Positions 38,260 through 49,771 of a DNA stretch of 64,000 nucleotides are shown one piece after another. Origin of the DNA: Ifrita kowaldi (taxonomy: Eukaryota; Chordata; Aves; Passeriformes; Cinclosomatidae); NCBI GenBank assembly GCA_013398055.1, contig VZRS01005632.1, positions 192,175 through 256,174 on the forward strand, written 5' to 3'. The translations under genes were made by a program, and so were the position numbers. Position 1 is the stretch's first letter. Every line of letters begins with the position of its first letter. Under the pieces are notes generated by a model. That model ran no database searches. It was not told the origin of the DNA and saw only the letters and a list, made by a program, of their open reading frames with translations.

Positions 38260-38640
38260 GCAAGACAGATGGCTCTAACAGATTTACAAAGACTTAACAT
38301 ACAAATGAAACCTATTACTGCTGAAGTCTTCATCCATGCCTTAATAATCTCTTGCCCTCTCTATTACAACTCTCTCTTCTCTGGCCTCCCCAGTTTCCAA
38401 GTCTTCAGCATGTGTAGAATATTACATCCAACCTTCTTTCAAGAACTAAGAACGCGTATTTCCCCCATTTTATTTCCACTAGATCTTGTTTGTTCTGGGA
38501 CACTTTTCAAGTCTCTTTTCTTTCTCTTTAACCTTTCATTGATATATTTCAGCCTGATGAACATAAAGCCTTCTCTGCTTCAGCCCCTCCTCCAAACATT
38601 CTGTCCAGCTGGCACCCACCTTATGAACTGATTTTTAATT
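38260..38640 (+). mobile_element. Decayed LINE (L2/L3-like) reverse-transcriptase fragment
   Basis: An open frame of 120 codons at 38269-38631 contains VFIHALIISCPLYYNSLFSG followed by LP and QVFSMCRI. It lines up with the C-terminal RT/thumb motif of L2/L3-type LINEs, of the form 'hIHALVISRLDYCNSLLSGLP...LQLVQNAAARLL'. Later residues do not align clearly. It is therefore a worn relic, not a host gene, although the frame happens to be free of stops. The clade is uncertain because CR1, L2 and L3 share this motif. Confidence 0.55.
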
Positions 38641-39210
38641 CAGTGGAAGTAGAATTGGAGCCAGTGGTACCTAGATAACACCTTAAAATGCACTCATACT
38701 CTCTTAGACCCCACATCTTAGCATTTCATAGGCTGAAAACAGTTCCGTTATGAGGCTTTGCCTGCACAGCCTTTGCTGTCTGCAATAGATTTTCCTCCAC
38801 ACTGAGCCCCCAACACAGGAAAGCATTTTAGCACATGCTGGGGTCCTGGTGAGACCTGGGGCTTGAGCCTTTGCTTCATATTATGCCCTGCCCTCAGCAA
38901 AGATGGTAAGGACAATATGTTTTCCTGAGCAGCTGCCTAACTCCAATTCTTCTCTAAATTTCATCTGAAAACCAACTTTCTGTCTTGGCTGCTTCTCCTC
39001 ATTTATCTCTGCATCTGCTTTTATTGTATAACTCTGCCCGCGCAATTGAAATCAGAGAAACGTGCTCGAGGTAAGCCGTGCTTTAAAGTTGCTAACCGAG
39101 GAAAATTTGTGACCACAGCCCTCGCTGAATTGCAAAGACATGTTTTGCACTGACATTGTCCTTGTACCTCTCTGTTTGATATATGAGCTCTGTATTCATC
39201 TGTCTTTCAG

Positions 39211-39360
39211 GTTCACTTGATGTTCCCTGATCATGTACCAAAGCCATGCTGTGCACCGACAAAACTGAACGCAATCTCCGTGCTCTACTTTGATGACAGT
39301 TCCAATGTTATTTTAAAAAAATACAGGAATATGGTGGTGCGTTCATGTGGCTGCCACTAA
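39211..39360 (+). CDS. BMP5: BMP5 exon 7 (C-terminal cystine-knot, stop)
   Basis: The terminal coding exon begins after acceptor gtctttcag (to 39210) and ends with TAA at 39358-39360, giving 49 residues. It reads [20 protein letters not shown] and on, ending VVRSCGCH, the invariant C-terminus of this BMP subgroup. It supplies the CC pair, which includes the inter-chain disulfide cysteine, and the final CXC of the knot, so all seven cysteines are present across exons 5-7. The secreted dimer signals through BMP type I and type II receptors to SMAD1/5/8. In mouse, loss of Bmp5 causes the short-ear skeletal phenotype. The reading frame is intact. Confidence 0.98.
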
Positions 39361-39494
39361 AATAAAAAAAATAATCCAAAGCAGAGGGTTTTATTCAAAA
39401 TTGTAATAAAGTCAAGATATGAGCCTGCCTGATGAAAAGGCAGGCCTAAATTTATTCCATTTCATGTCATCTCTCATTTAATTGTACAGTATAA

Positions 39495-39520
39495 TGTATA
39501 TAGTAGCTTTTATTTATTTA
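39495..39520 (+). promoter_or_regulatory. BMP5: Pumilio-type and AU-rich motifs in the 3' UTR
   Basis: TGTATATA at 39495-39502 fits the Pumilio element UGUANAUA. Overlapping ATTTA pentamers (tatttattta, 39511-39520) follow 8 bases later and resemble an AU-rich destabilising element. Together they suggest post-transcriptional control of a growth-factor mRNA. The motifs are seen directly; the regulation is inferred, and such motifs are common by chance in AT-rich DNA. Confidence 0.4.
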
Positions 39521-41514
39521 AAAGTATATAGTTTCTTTTGTATGAGCAAAATTTCAGAACCATATATTTAATGGGTCACTTCACTATGCAGTAGAAATTC
39601 ACAAATTAATTTTTTCAATTGACCATACTGAAATCTGCTTTATCCCATTTCAATATTGTAAAGTAAAGCCTTTTTGTATAGAATCTTTTTAAACTAGAAA
39701 CTCCAGAACTTCTGTAACTGCTTTGTATTGTTAGAGGAACTAAAATGCATTTGGTCATATTGTGCCAATGAAAACTGTGGCAAGATATTTATTTAGAAAA
39801 AGGCACAGGAGGAAAAAAACTAAACAAAACTGCTCGGCTAAACATATTTTTTCTTTTAGAGGTTCTGCTCCATTAGAAAAAGTGAAATGTTGAACCGTGC
39901 TTAAGTAAATAAATAGCAGACAAAAAATAGAAGTGAAAAAACTGCACATAATTGTTATAACTATTTTCTTTAACAAGATGAGTGTAACTGGAGGAGTGTG
40001 TTACTTTTTGGCTTGTGTGATGCCGAGTTTGTAAAAGGCTCCAGGATTCAGAAATCCCGTGTACACGGACTCTTGCCTCTATCTATGGCTTTCCAAGTTA
40101 ACACTAAAAATTGAACTACAACATTCTTACCTCAAATCATATCAGTTTATTATCTACTACACTGCTCTGGCAGGTATCTTTATAATAGTGTAAACCAAGA
40201 CAAAATCAAACAAAAAACCACACAAGCCTTCCCATTACCTACACAAGTTACTATACACACGAAGTATACAGAATACAGGGTATGGAAGTGCTTTGCTTTA
40301 TTTAGCTCCCACTTCTGGATGTGTTTTATGAGTGTGCAAGGGAAGGTACAGGGCATGCAGCAGCTGTCACTTGTTTAATCAAAAATCTTATCCTCAGTGG
40401 TGGCTGTTTCCAGGAAAAGATAAAAAACATCTTTCATAAGAAGGTGCAGCCTACTTTCAGTCCCATCTGCTTTTCCATCAGGTGGGGATTGGTTTAAATA
40501 ATGAGACTTAATATGGAATATTTTCCCTTTAACTTAGCATTAACTATTGCAACTTTGATAGTTCTTGAATCCGTATAACTTTTTAATCCCACTAAATTTT
40601 GGCCTGAAGTTAAATCCTTTGGCTGTGAATTACACAACCAATTTCAGATTACCATTCCCACCACCACTACACATATGTTTATTTTGAGTTAATTACATTT
40701 AATGTCTTTGGGTACCCCTTTATTTTAGTGTTATGAAAATGGGAAAATAGAAATGTTTTTCTCTCTATTACATGGCTAGTTATAACATATGCTTTTATCA
40801 TGAATTGCCTTCATTAAAAATGCTTCCTTTAAACCGTTCTCAAAGAGTTGCTAAAAATGGATAGAATTTATAAGTTTCTTCTTAGTCAGTCTATTTGTGT
40901 AAACTCTGACTTCTCTGGTTATTTAAAACATATCTCAGAAAACTCAAATGATTACAGACTGATAAAATCAGCGCGTGTGTGTGACTGTGCGTATGCATGT
41001 GAATAGGCAGCTGTCATTTTTGCAGAAACTAATTTATTTTATCTTGCTATTGGAGTAATACATAAATCCTTTCTATGCATACACTCAAATAAAAAAAAAA
41101 AAAATTAGCAGTTCTGATTTTGGCCTTGGGAACTCTTTCCCCTTAGTAGAACAGTACCATTTTACACTCCCATCTGTATTTTATACTGACATTACTTACA
41201 TATCTACATTTAGTTGCAGTTCATGCACAAGAGTGTATAGGAAAATAGGTCTCCATCTGAATTACCTTTTTAGAAAAGTTGAAGTCCTCTGTTTTTAAAA
41301 AAAAATACTGTTTTTTGTATAAATTGGGTAGGTGGATATGCTTTTTTGAATTCAATTTATTCTAAATGGAATTTGATGGATCCTACATTTTGGGTACATT
41401 AAGTAATATATTTTTAAATAATGGTGTACCATTTTGAGACTAAGAAGCTGAAGATTATTGTTATACTATTCTTTAAAATATGCTGTTGGAATATATTTCT
41501 ATATTTTGAGACAT

Positions 41515-41520
41515 AATAAA
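41515..41520 (+). terminator. BMP5: Probable distal BMP5 poly(A) signal
   Basis: A canonical AATAAA is followed about 20-40 bp later by a T/GT-rich stretch (41535-41562), the arrangement needed for cleavage and polyadenylation. It would give a 3' UTR of about 2.2 kb. Confidence 0.6.
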
Positions 41521-41540
41521 CCTGTAATAATATTTTCCTC

Positions 41541-44500
41541 TGCTGTGGCTTTGCTTCTTAGACACATGACAAAATGACACTGACTTGATGTATCCTTTTA
41601 AAAGGAACAGCAGATCACCAATGGTTATGGATAGCTTTTGTTATAGTTCATTTTTAGTACAGACATTTTGCAAAATTACTTTTATTTTGTTGCTTCTTAA
41701 ACAGCAGATGGTGAACCATCTACACTACTAATAAAAATCATGCCTTCAAATCACACCTCCAAGTGCTAGTACTCTACTCAAAATACTCTAGAGAGGAGAA
41801 ATGGTTTTTAAAATTCCCAATAAATCCATAACTGGTTATTCCTCTGGTTGAAATGAAGGATAGCAGCACCAAACATTCTGCAGGCTCTGGAGAAGTAGTA
41901 CCTACTAATAGAAGACCTTTTGTTCTTTTGCTTGGTCCTATCAAATATCTGTTATTTTATATATATTTATGCATAATATATACACACTTAGATTTAATGC
42001 AATGGGTACATAATTATATGAAAATATACCCTTATCTGTAGCTATATCTATTTCTCTAGTCATGAAGACTATTCCATTATCATTTAGGACTCAAGAGCTT
42101 TGGGTTTTTTCAAGCTGTTTAAGCTTTTGGCATCCTTAACAACGGTAACCTCAACGGCCGAAAGCCAAAACCACCCAGAAGAAGCCCAGTACAGAATTAG
42201 TGTTTCAAAGCTGTCTGGTAGCTGACAACATAGCAATATATCAGATTGGTGCAAAGCCCAGCTACAGAGACCTTGGAGGGCTGCTGATGTGGATGTCTTC
42301 AAACAAAGCGATGATCATACTTCATTCCACTGTGTATCTATCTGAAAGGTTGTTGGGACTGATACGTCCTTAACAATGCCATGACACTTCCTTCTGCAGG
42401 GGTCTATGTAGGTAAATATGCATTTGTGTGAGGGGTTAGGTAGGTAGTGAAAATGGAGCCACACAAGGAGCCTGGGTATCTCTAGGAATAATAAACCAGT
42501 CCTTTTTAGCCGCACATGACAGTGCAGCTGTTTGTTTTGCATACTGGGATGTGTACAACTATAGAACGGTACTTAGTCTTCACTTGTGAATCAATTGTCA
42601 GACCATTTGGGGCCTCATTTTGGTAAATGGTAGATCCACGAGTGGTGTGAGTTACATCTATGCTGTAGACACCTTAACTGAGACTTTCTTTAGGGACAAC
42701 ATAGAGAAGTTGCTTTTTTGGATTGCAATTCCCCTATTTCTCTCCAAAGACTGGAGAGTAGTTTTAAGACAGTGACTCTGCTTAGACCTTGTTTAAACAA
42801 CTGTAGTCAGTGACAATCCCTGACACCTTAAAAATAACATTACATTGTTGAAAAAGTTTTACTCAAATGTTTATTTTGTATGTGAAGCTTTGAGAAATCT
42901 TTTGTTATCATGATGGGATGTCATACTTTTGTTTTGGTATATAATTTTCTCTACCATTTACTTGGGAAAGGTTGGATTCCTGACTGTGTTTTTCTTGTTT
43001 TTTGTTTTGGTTGGTTGTTGGTATTGGGCTTTTTTGTCAATTCCTCTTTCGGAAAAGTTTCATGAAAAATTGAATTTGAGTCAAAGATTGTTAAAAAAAT
43101 AGTTTAGGCTTGTATTCATAAGACTCTGAATTGTTTCACCAATAACCAAAGCATTCTATTTACCAGGACCTTAAAATTATGTTATTTGCAGTCTCTACAG
43201 CTTTTTTGCTCACACATTCAGCTGTGTAGAGGGAGAATCTGACATGTGGTGCCTGAATGACAAACCAGCCACATGTGAATTATACAGCATTATCTTTTAC
43301 TATCTCATCTGAAGTCACAGAACTTGCAAAATGTGATTTACAATGTGTTACTGAATTCTTACTCACAGGGCTTGAGCAAGAGCTTGATTAAAAACAAAAG
43401 AAAACTGAACTAAATAATTCAACAAAAAACAGTGAGAGGAGGTTTTCTGGCCATCTTAATTCAAATAAATCAGCACCAAACGTGGTATACGAGGGGTTAT
43501 GAATCTCATGTGAATTAAATGGGCCTTTTGTATTCTGTTTTCCACATTTATAATACATGACAGAGACACTTCTCCCAACTGCTATATTTCCAGCTAAATA
43601 ATTTCTGTTCTCTTCCTGTACGTTTTTGCTTCCAATAGGCACCACCGATTAGTCTTATTAATATGAATGAATATTTTCATTGCTTTAGCAGATGCTAATG
43701 CTTTACAAAAGAAGTTTGTGTTATTAATATTGCTAAACTTCATGTGTACAGAAAAGTGTACAGGTTTTACAAAGAGAAGAGCAGATGAGAGGCAGTATAG
43801 GGAAGACAACCAGACCTGCAGTGTCCCAGTGTTCTAAATCCTGTTGCACACTCTTGGTGAGTGATGCATACACCTGGCACTTCTGTCCATGCAGCTCATA
43901 ACCTTAAGGAAAGATAGGCAGTCTTAGGGGCTACCTGGACCTATACCTTGCATTTACAAAGCATTTTTCTGTTTTTGCGGTTATTTTTCTGCAGAATATA
44001 GACCACACCTTTCCAATGTGGGAGTGGTTGTATTTAAAAGCTACTTCTAGGGAACGAACAGAGATTATCTTGCAGCAGATCTTGGAGCAGCTTTTCAACA
44101 GGGTCATAAATCTGTACCAGTAGACTTGAAGGCAGTGGTACATCCCTCCCTTTTCTTACATTTTCCTCCTCCTCAGTGGGAAGTTCAGCAATGCGTTAAG
44201 ACTGGGACTGTGCTCATATCTGTGTAGCAGGGGTTCTCGGGCCAGATGTTGGCTGGAGATGTGAGAGCAACATATTTTCTAGGGAACAGCTCTCAGAGAA
44301 TAATATTGAAGCAGAGATATGGGAGCAGAACTCTGTAAAACTTGTCCTGGTCTCTCCTGGTTTCCAGCTGACTTATGAGCAGAAACATTTGTGAAAATGA
44401 GAAAGGTCTTTGACTAAACTGTAAGGAGAAAACTTTGCGGGGGATCTTTCTGGCATCTCTGCCCCCACAGATTCTTTGACAAAGGAGAAGTCCAGGCTTG

Positions 44501-47500
44501 AACCTGGAGCTACTCAACTGCAGAGAGACCAAACGTTGGACAAGACATGGTGGAGAAACACAGTGCATATATCAAACTCCCTAAACTAGTCTAATTGGAA
44601 AATAAAACTTTTCATGCCTGGTTATTTTCTTGGTTGCTGAGCTGCTCTGCCACAAGAGTGTTCCCTTTTATTTGGGCAAATTTTACATCCACCACTGCGA
44701 TTCCTTTCCAAAATTAGTGTTTCTGCCTCTGCAACGGCTCTTTTCAGCCTTCTCTGCATGTTATCTGTTTTATTATTCAAGACTAACAGCTCCCACTGGG
44801 AGTGCTCTTTCCTAGACTGTGCTGCAGGGACAGAAAAAAGACAAGACCTGCCAAGTCAGTTACTTGTTTAACTCGGATGTGAATGTTTGAGAAATCTTTT
44901 TGCTTACTTTTTCTTTCATTTTTGCATGCATTTGTATTTTTCTTGGTTTGCTGTTTTGGTATGAATTCTTGTGGATAAAAATACGTAGGTAAGTGCATAG
45001 GGTTCCACAAAGCCTGTCTGTGAAAAAGATTTGTGCATTTAGCAAGAAAAAAGCTCCCTAATTGGTTTCCTCATTGGAAATTGAATTAATACAGCTACTT
45101 ATATTCCCTGTAAAGCAAACAGTTTTTAGCAAACTATTGAGCCTGATTACATTTCGTGTTTTGAAATGTAGTCAAAATGTAAGACTTTCTAATTAGCAGG
45201 ATCTACGTTGTGCACCTCAGGACAAGTATCCAAGGACCAGATCAATATTCTCAGATATATTGGTGTACATACAAAACCTGTCAAAGTTAATAGTGCCCTT
45301 GAAATACTTGTAAACATATTTCTGATTCTTTCTGTTTACCCATATTGGACAGTGAGGTAATGAGAATGTTATTCATGCTGGAGTACAATTAACTCCTTAA
45401 TACTCAGATTTCTTCTCCTTATAAATAAGGCCTTATGTTTTTACTCTTTCTTCTCACTTATCTACAACAAAATACAGATGAAAGTAACTTAAAATTATGG
45501 GAAATTATTTTCATGCTTCAGAATTGAACTGAATGTGGAAGTTCCCAAACTTCAATTAGAAGTTTTAAAAACAATCATGAAAGCAGTTATTAAAAAGCTT
45601 TTTAAAAGACTATTGGAGATCTGCAGAGCTCACACCAGTGCTGTAGAAGTGGCCATTGGCTCAGAGAAGCCAGGACTGTGTTAACACCTGGCAGAAGCCC
45701 CATCAACCTGGCAGGGGCTGTGGCTGCAGGGCACTGAGGTACTCGGCGAGGAGCCAGCAGCACACAGTTGCGGAAAGGAGCCTGGAAGCTGCAGGGTTCC
45801 CTTCTCTAACACGGTGCAGACACAGGGGCTGTCCGGCAAGGAAACAGAAGTGTCTCGTAGAATGGTGCACAGAAGAGCCCACTGAAAATCCTTGCATTTA
45901 ATCATAAAAGTGCTTAAAGATATGGCTCTATTTCAAAACCAGAAACGTATTCATTGTGAAATTCCCACTCTGGCTAAAATATCTCCTGACATTTCTGAGT
46001 GAAGCTTCACTGACATTTTCACAGAGGTTTGCTCATTTTTGGCAGGAAAGAATTTGACCCCTCTCTTCAATCATGTTACACCCCATTTCCACTGACTGTC
46101 TCTTTTCCCATTCCCTTAGTTTTTCCCATGATGTAAATACAAGCGGCAGTAGAAGCAGCAGTGTTCCTCTGGATTTACTCTAGAATAGCTAAGTAACTAA
46201 TAATAGCTAAGAATAGCTAATTGCAAAATATTTCCTACAAGGTTTCCCTCTCATTCCTCTGAATCTTTTCCCTTAGCTGACATTTGCTGTTGAAAAAAGC
46301 TGTAAGAAATGAGCCAAATAATAATTGTTAAGGCAGAAATCAGGTGAAAAGTACATATTTAAATTGTTTTAATTAGGTAACTAAACATGATATACAGCTT
46401 TTATATCATTCTCCTTACAGTCATTAGTTTCATGGCACTGCCCTGACTCTAAACACTAAGGCCTATCAGCCTTCCAGGAGAGCAGTCTGCTTGAAATTTC
46501 AAGCAATGTCAGGCTATCAGGCTGTTTCATCTCACAGATGTGATTTTTGCAATGTTTTTAACAGATTGTTCCACTAAGAGCTTACTCAATAGAGTGATGT
46601 TCTTCAGAGGGGCACTGGAGTGCAGCCAGGAGTGGTAACCTCTTCCATTAACATATTTGCATCAGGATGAGAACACCTGTCCCCAGTTTGGTCTTCTTTA
46701 TGTACATGTACATTCATTATATTCTAGATATTAAGAACAGCACTATGGCTTTTCTAGCAAGGAAGAGATCTCTGTCAGACAGTAAAACACATCTGTGGTC
46801 TTTTCTACTTAGTGGTTCTGCCTTTTTCTCTATAATCTAGTTTTCACGATCGGCCACAGACTACAGAATCCATATCACTCATCATATCAATTATTACAAT
46901 TAGCTTTCCTGTGCACTGCTCTAACTTCATGCATTTCTAATCACCCATTTGTTGTGTAGGTAATTACCATGCTCATTTACTTGCAACCAGATGTTTTAGT
47001 AATTATATGTTTGTTTCCTCATTTTCCCACCAACATCAGCTTTTTCTCCTTTACAGTCAAAATGCAATCTTTTCACATTGCAGAAAACTTAGAATTCTGT
47101 TTATGAAGATTTGGGCAACCTCCATTTTTTCCCCTTATAAAGACAAAAGGATGTGTTTTCAAAGCTATTTCTATATGACACAAACCAGTGGTTCTATGTA
47201 GATATTTGAGCTAATAATGCTCCAGAGGCCATAAAATTGCGTTACTGCCTATTTCCAGGTTGTTTGCAATACAAGCAGCAATTCAGTCAGAACCTATATA
47301 TTGACGTGGAAATACACTATATGGTGCAGAAATACATAAAAATGCTGTTGATCATTTGAGAGTCACTGAAATGAGCTAAGATCCAAACGGGTGTGCAAAA
47401 GTTTGTGAATGGCAATTTAAAGTGCGTTTTCCTGTGCGTTTCCCCTTTGATGCAAGCAAGCCAAGGTGCAGAATTAAAGGGTGTCCTGGTGAGTGCATTT

Positions 47501-49053
47501 CTGTGAGGTGCATTCAGTGACACACAGAGCATCAGCTCGCACTGAAATCAGCTTTTAATTTACACTTGGGGTTTACTTTCTCTTGCATTTTCCCGTAGCG
47601 ACTCAGCTGCCTTAGAAGTTCTGTTATAATAGCACCATCTTCTGACTAACATCCCATCAGGAGTACTTCTGAGTATTTTTATCTTTGGTTCATTGGAACT
47701 CTGAGGGTCCTACTTCTGCGAAAAGGTGACTGCTCCTCTGCTTTATGCAGTGCTCCAGAGATGCAGTGAAGTGGTTAACCACACAGTGCAATCATCTGTG
47801 CAGAGCTGAGAATTCCTAAACTTTGGCAGCCTAATGTTGAAATGTACACACATTTCCAATGAAAATGTTGAGAGAATTAATTTAAAACAGAAAATGTTCT
47901 GCTGACATTTTTGATGCTGACTCAGTTTTGTATAAGCACTGTACTGTCAGTACCACTGACAGCACTTGCATTCTCAGTCTCTTCCAAGGTCAAGACTGTA
48001 TGCTAGATATTTTGAAGAGTCTACTACAGTATAAATACAGTCCAGTTTTAACCTTATTTAACCTATGCTTATGCACAAAGATGCAGATCTTCAAATTCCT
48101 AGAACTTGTTGGATAGATTTTTCAAGAGGAAATGGTATCATGGTATCATTTTCATATCAGATTCACTTTAACTCTTGGCTATTTTCTAATACATACGGGT
48201 CTTTTCTTCCCATTACTATCTGGACAATAAAGAAACGACAGGAGTGACTGTCAGCTGACTATAAAATTAATTTAGTCAATTAATTTCGGAAAGGCTAGAG
48301 ACTGACATTTGAAGTCACTTATCCAGTTCATTTCATAAAAATTATTAAAACTTCAGATACAGCTTAAAGGCTTAAAGGGCACAAAAGCAGAGTCAAAAGC
48401 TTCATTGGTGCAAGAAAATGAGATGGCCTTGAAACTTCTGGATTGCTTCCCTGCTTCTATCATTGATTCACAGTGAAACTTTGGAAAACAAATATTCCAC
48501 ATCTGCATGGATTTGTCACGCATTTATAAAGGGCAAGTGAAATTAATTAGGCTTTGTGAGACATTTTGACATTCAGATCCATTAAGCAGAGCAAAAACAG
48601 CGCTATTTGTAGCATTGTGGTATTGTCGTTTGTTTCTGAATTCTTATCTGCCATACACTTCTTTTTGTGATAAACCAAAATTTTCAAGGATACGTTTGCC
48701 TCTTTCAGTTCTCATTTTTAATACAATAATAAAACATTTACCAGTATCAAAGAAGAATTGAGAGCATAAATACCTTAATATTAATGAGGGGCTCAGATAA
48801 GAGATAGTCCTGTTTGTGCATATTTGTTATTTGCATATACAAATGTAAGTGTGTAAACACATGCCATCTGATATATCTCTGATAATTAGAAGAATATTCC
48901 TTCATTAGAAAATGGTATCTTTTTTTAATTTGCTCACTTCAATTCAAGGTATTAATTTTTTTTTTTTAATCCTGAAGAACTCCTTTAGTCATTAACAAAG
49001 AAAATTATTTGCTCAAGCTATTTTTTTTGTTTATTCCCTTCAAGTGACTTTCT
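41541..49053. other. Intergenic DNA downstream of BMP5, no gene seen
   Basis: About 7.5 kb of AT-rich sequence without convincing coding similarity, tRNA-like structure or clear LINE fragment. A GC-richer block at about 45600-45900 has open frames on both strands but no recognisable protein. Long-range enhancers are known on the 3' side of mouse Bmp5, so conserved elements may lie here, but none can be identified without alignment. Confidence 0.7.
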
Positions 49054-49059
49054 CCAGTC
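49054..49059. repeat. Left target-site duplication of the solo LTR
   Basis: CCAGTC directly precedes the LTR TG and is repeated exactly at 49766-49771. Confidence 0.85.
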
Positions 49060-49489
49060 TGTGGCGGTGGCTCAGGTGCCCTCTGGCCCGGAGCTGATCT
49101 CTTGGGTCCGTTATCCACCAAGAGACAATGACTGCCTGGATGAAGAATCCATTGGAAGCAGCCCGGGAGCTGCAGAGAGCACATCAGTCACCCCACAGGG
49201 ACAACCCTAAGGGGCCTGTCAGTTTACCCTAGGCGGCACCCTTTGGCTTCCTCCCCCCCCCATTCTAGAAGCTTCAGTTGAGCACACAATCTGATTGGGT
49301 CTATGTTTTATATTTATTCATTTTACCTGTTGCATATCACATTAGCTTCTGGAAACTTCTCTTGTTTGCTGCTCCCCATTTGTTGTATCCTGGTTCTCCC
49401 TCCCCCAAAATTCTGCCATTTGTCCCCTGTCATTTGCTTGTCATTCCTTAATTCGCCAGTGGTTAACCACGCCCTGAGATTTGTTGCTG

Positions 49490-49497
49490 TATTTAAG
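49490..49497 (+). promoter_or_regulatory. LTR TATA-like box
   Basis: TATTTAAG lies 71 bp upstream of the T-rich run that precedes the AATAAA of the LTR, in the place expected for the U3 promoter. Transcription would start near 49515-49525 and run away from BMP5. Confidence 0.65.
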
Positions 49498-49567
49498 TTG
49501 CGGTCCCGTGCTCCCTGCGGCTTCTTCTCGCTCCACGTCTCCACTGCCTTCTCCCCTGCGTTTCTTC

Positions 49568-49573
49568 AATAAA
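49568..49573 (+). terminator. LTR poly(A) signal
   Basis: AATAAA in 'cttcaataaaccctttcc' is typical of the R region of retroviral LTRs. Confidence 0.8.
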
Positions 49574-49765
49574 CCCTTTCCTGCGGAAGAAGCCCTTCTC
49601 AGCTCCTTTATTCCCTCCACCTTTGCCTGCCGTCCTGGCGCTCAGCTCAGCCCTCGCCACGCGGTGAGCTCGCCACAGCCATTAGACATTTCGGGTCCTC
49701 GGCCGCGGAATTGTCGGCTCCTACTCAGGGCCACCGGGCAGCCCAGAGTCCAGGAGACCCCGACA

Positions 49766-49771
49766 CCAGTC
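49766..49771. repeat. Right target-site duplication of the solo LTR
   Basis: CCAGTC follows the terminal CA of the LTR, identical to 49054-49059. Confidence 0.85.

Larger units (their letters stand above)
35561..39210 (+). other. BMP5: BMP5 intron 6
   Basis: The last intron, about 3.65 kb, runs from donor gtatgc to acceptor gtctttcag. It contains a short CT microsatellite (37721-37736) and an old LINE reverse-transcriptase fragment at about 38260-38640. Otherwise it is unannotated AT-rich sequence. Confidence 0.94.
39361..41540 (+). other. BMP5: BMP5 3' untranslated region (end estimated)
   Basis: The sequence after the stop is AT-rich and lacks splice evidence. AATAAA hexamers occur at 39361, 39405, 39908, 41088 and 41515. 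The last one has a well-placed GT-rich downstream element (tgctgtggctttgc at about 41541) and is the best candidate for the main cleavage site. The 39405 signal could give a very short isoform, and 41088 is followed by a genomic A-run. The 3' end is an inference from these motifs. Confidence 0.65.
49060..49765 (+). mobile_element. Solo LTR of an endogenous retrovirus (706 bp)
   Basis: The element starts TGTGGCGGTG and ends CCCCGACA, so it has the TG...CA ends of retroviral LTRs. It is flanked by a perfect 6-bp duplication. Inside, in order on the + strand, are a TATTTAAG box (49490-49497), a GC-rich initiation/R region and an AATAAA signal (49568-49573), followed by a U5 of about 190 bp rich in CpG. 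It is visibly richer in GC and CpG than its surroundings. Host DNA borders it on both sides with no gag, pol or env sequence, so the provirus was probably lost by LTR-LTR recombination. A 6-bp duplication fits alpha- or beta-retrovirus-like (class II) elements; I cannot assign a named family. Confidence 0.88.
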
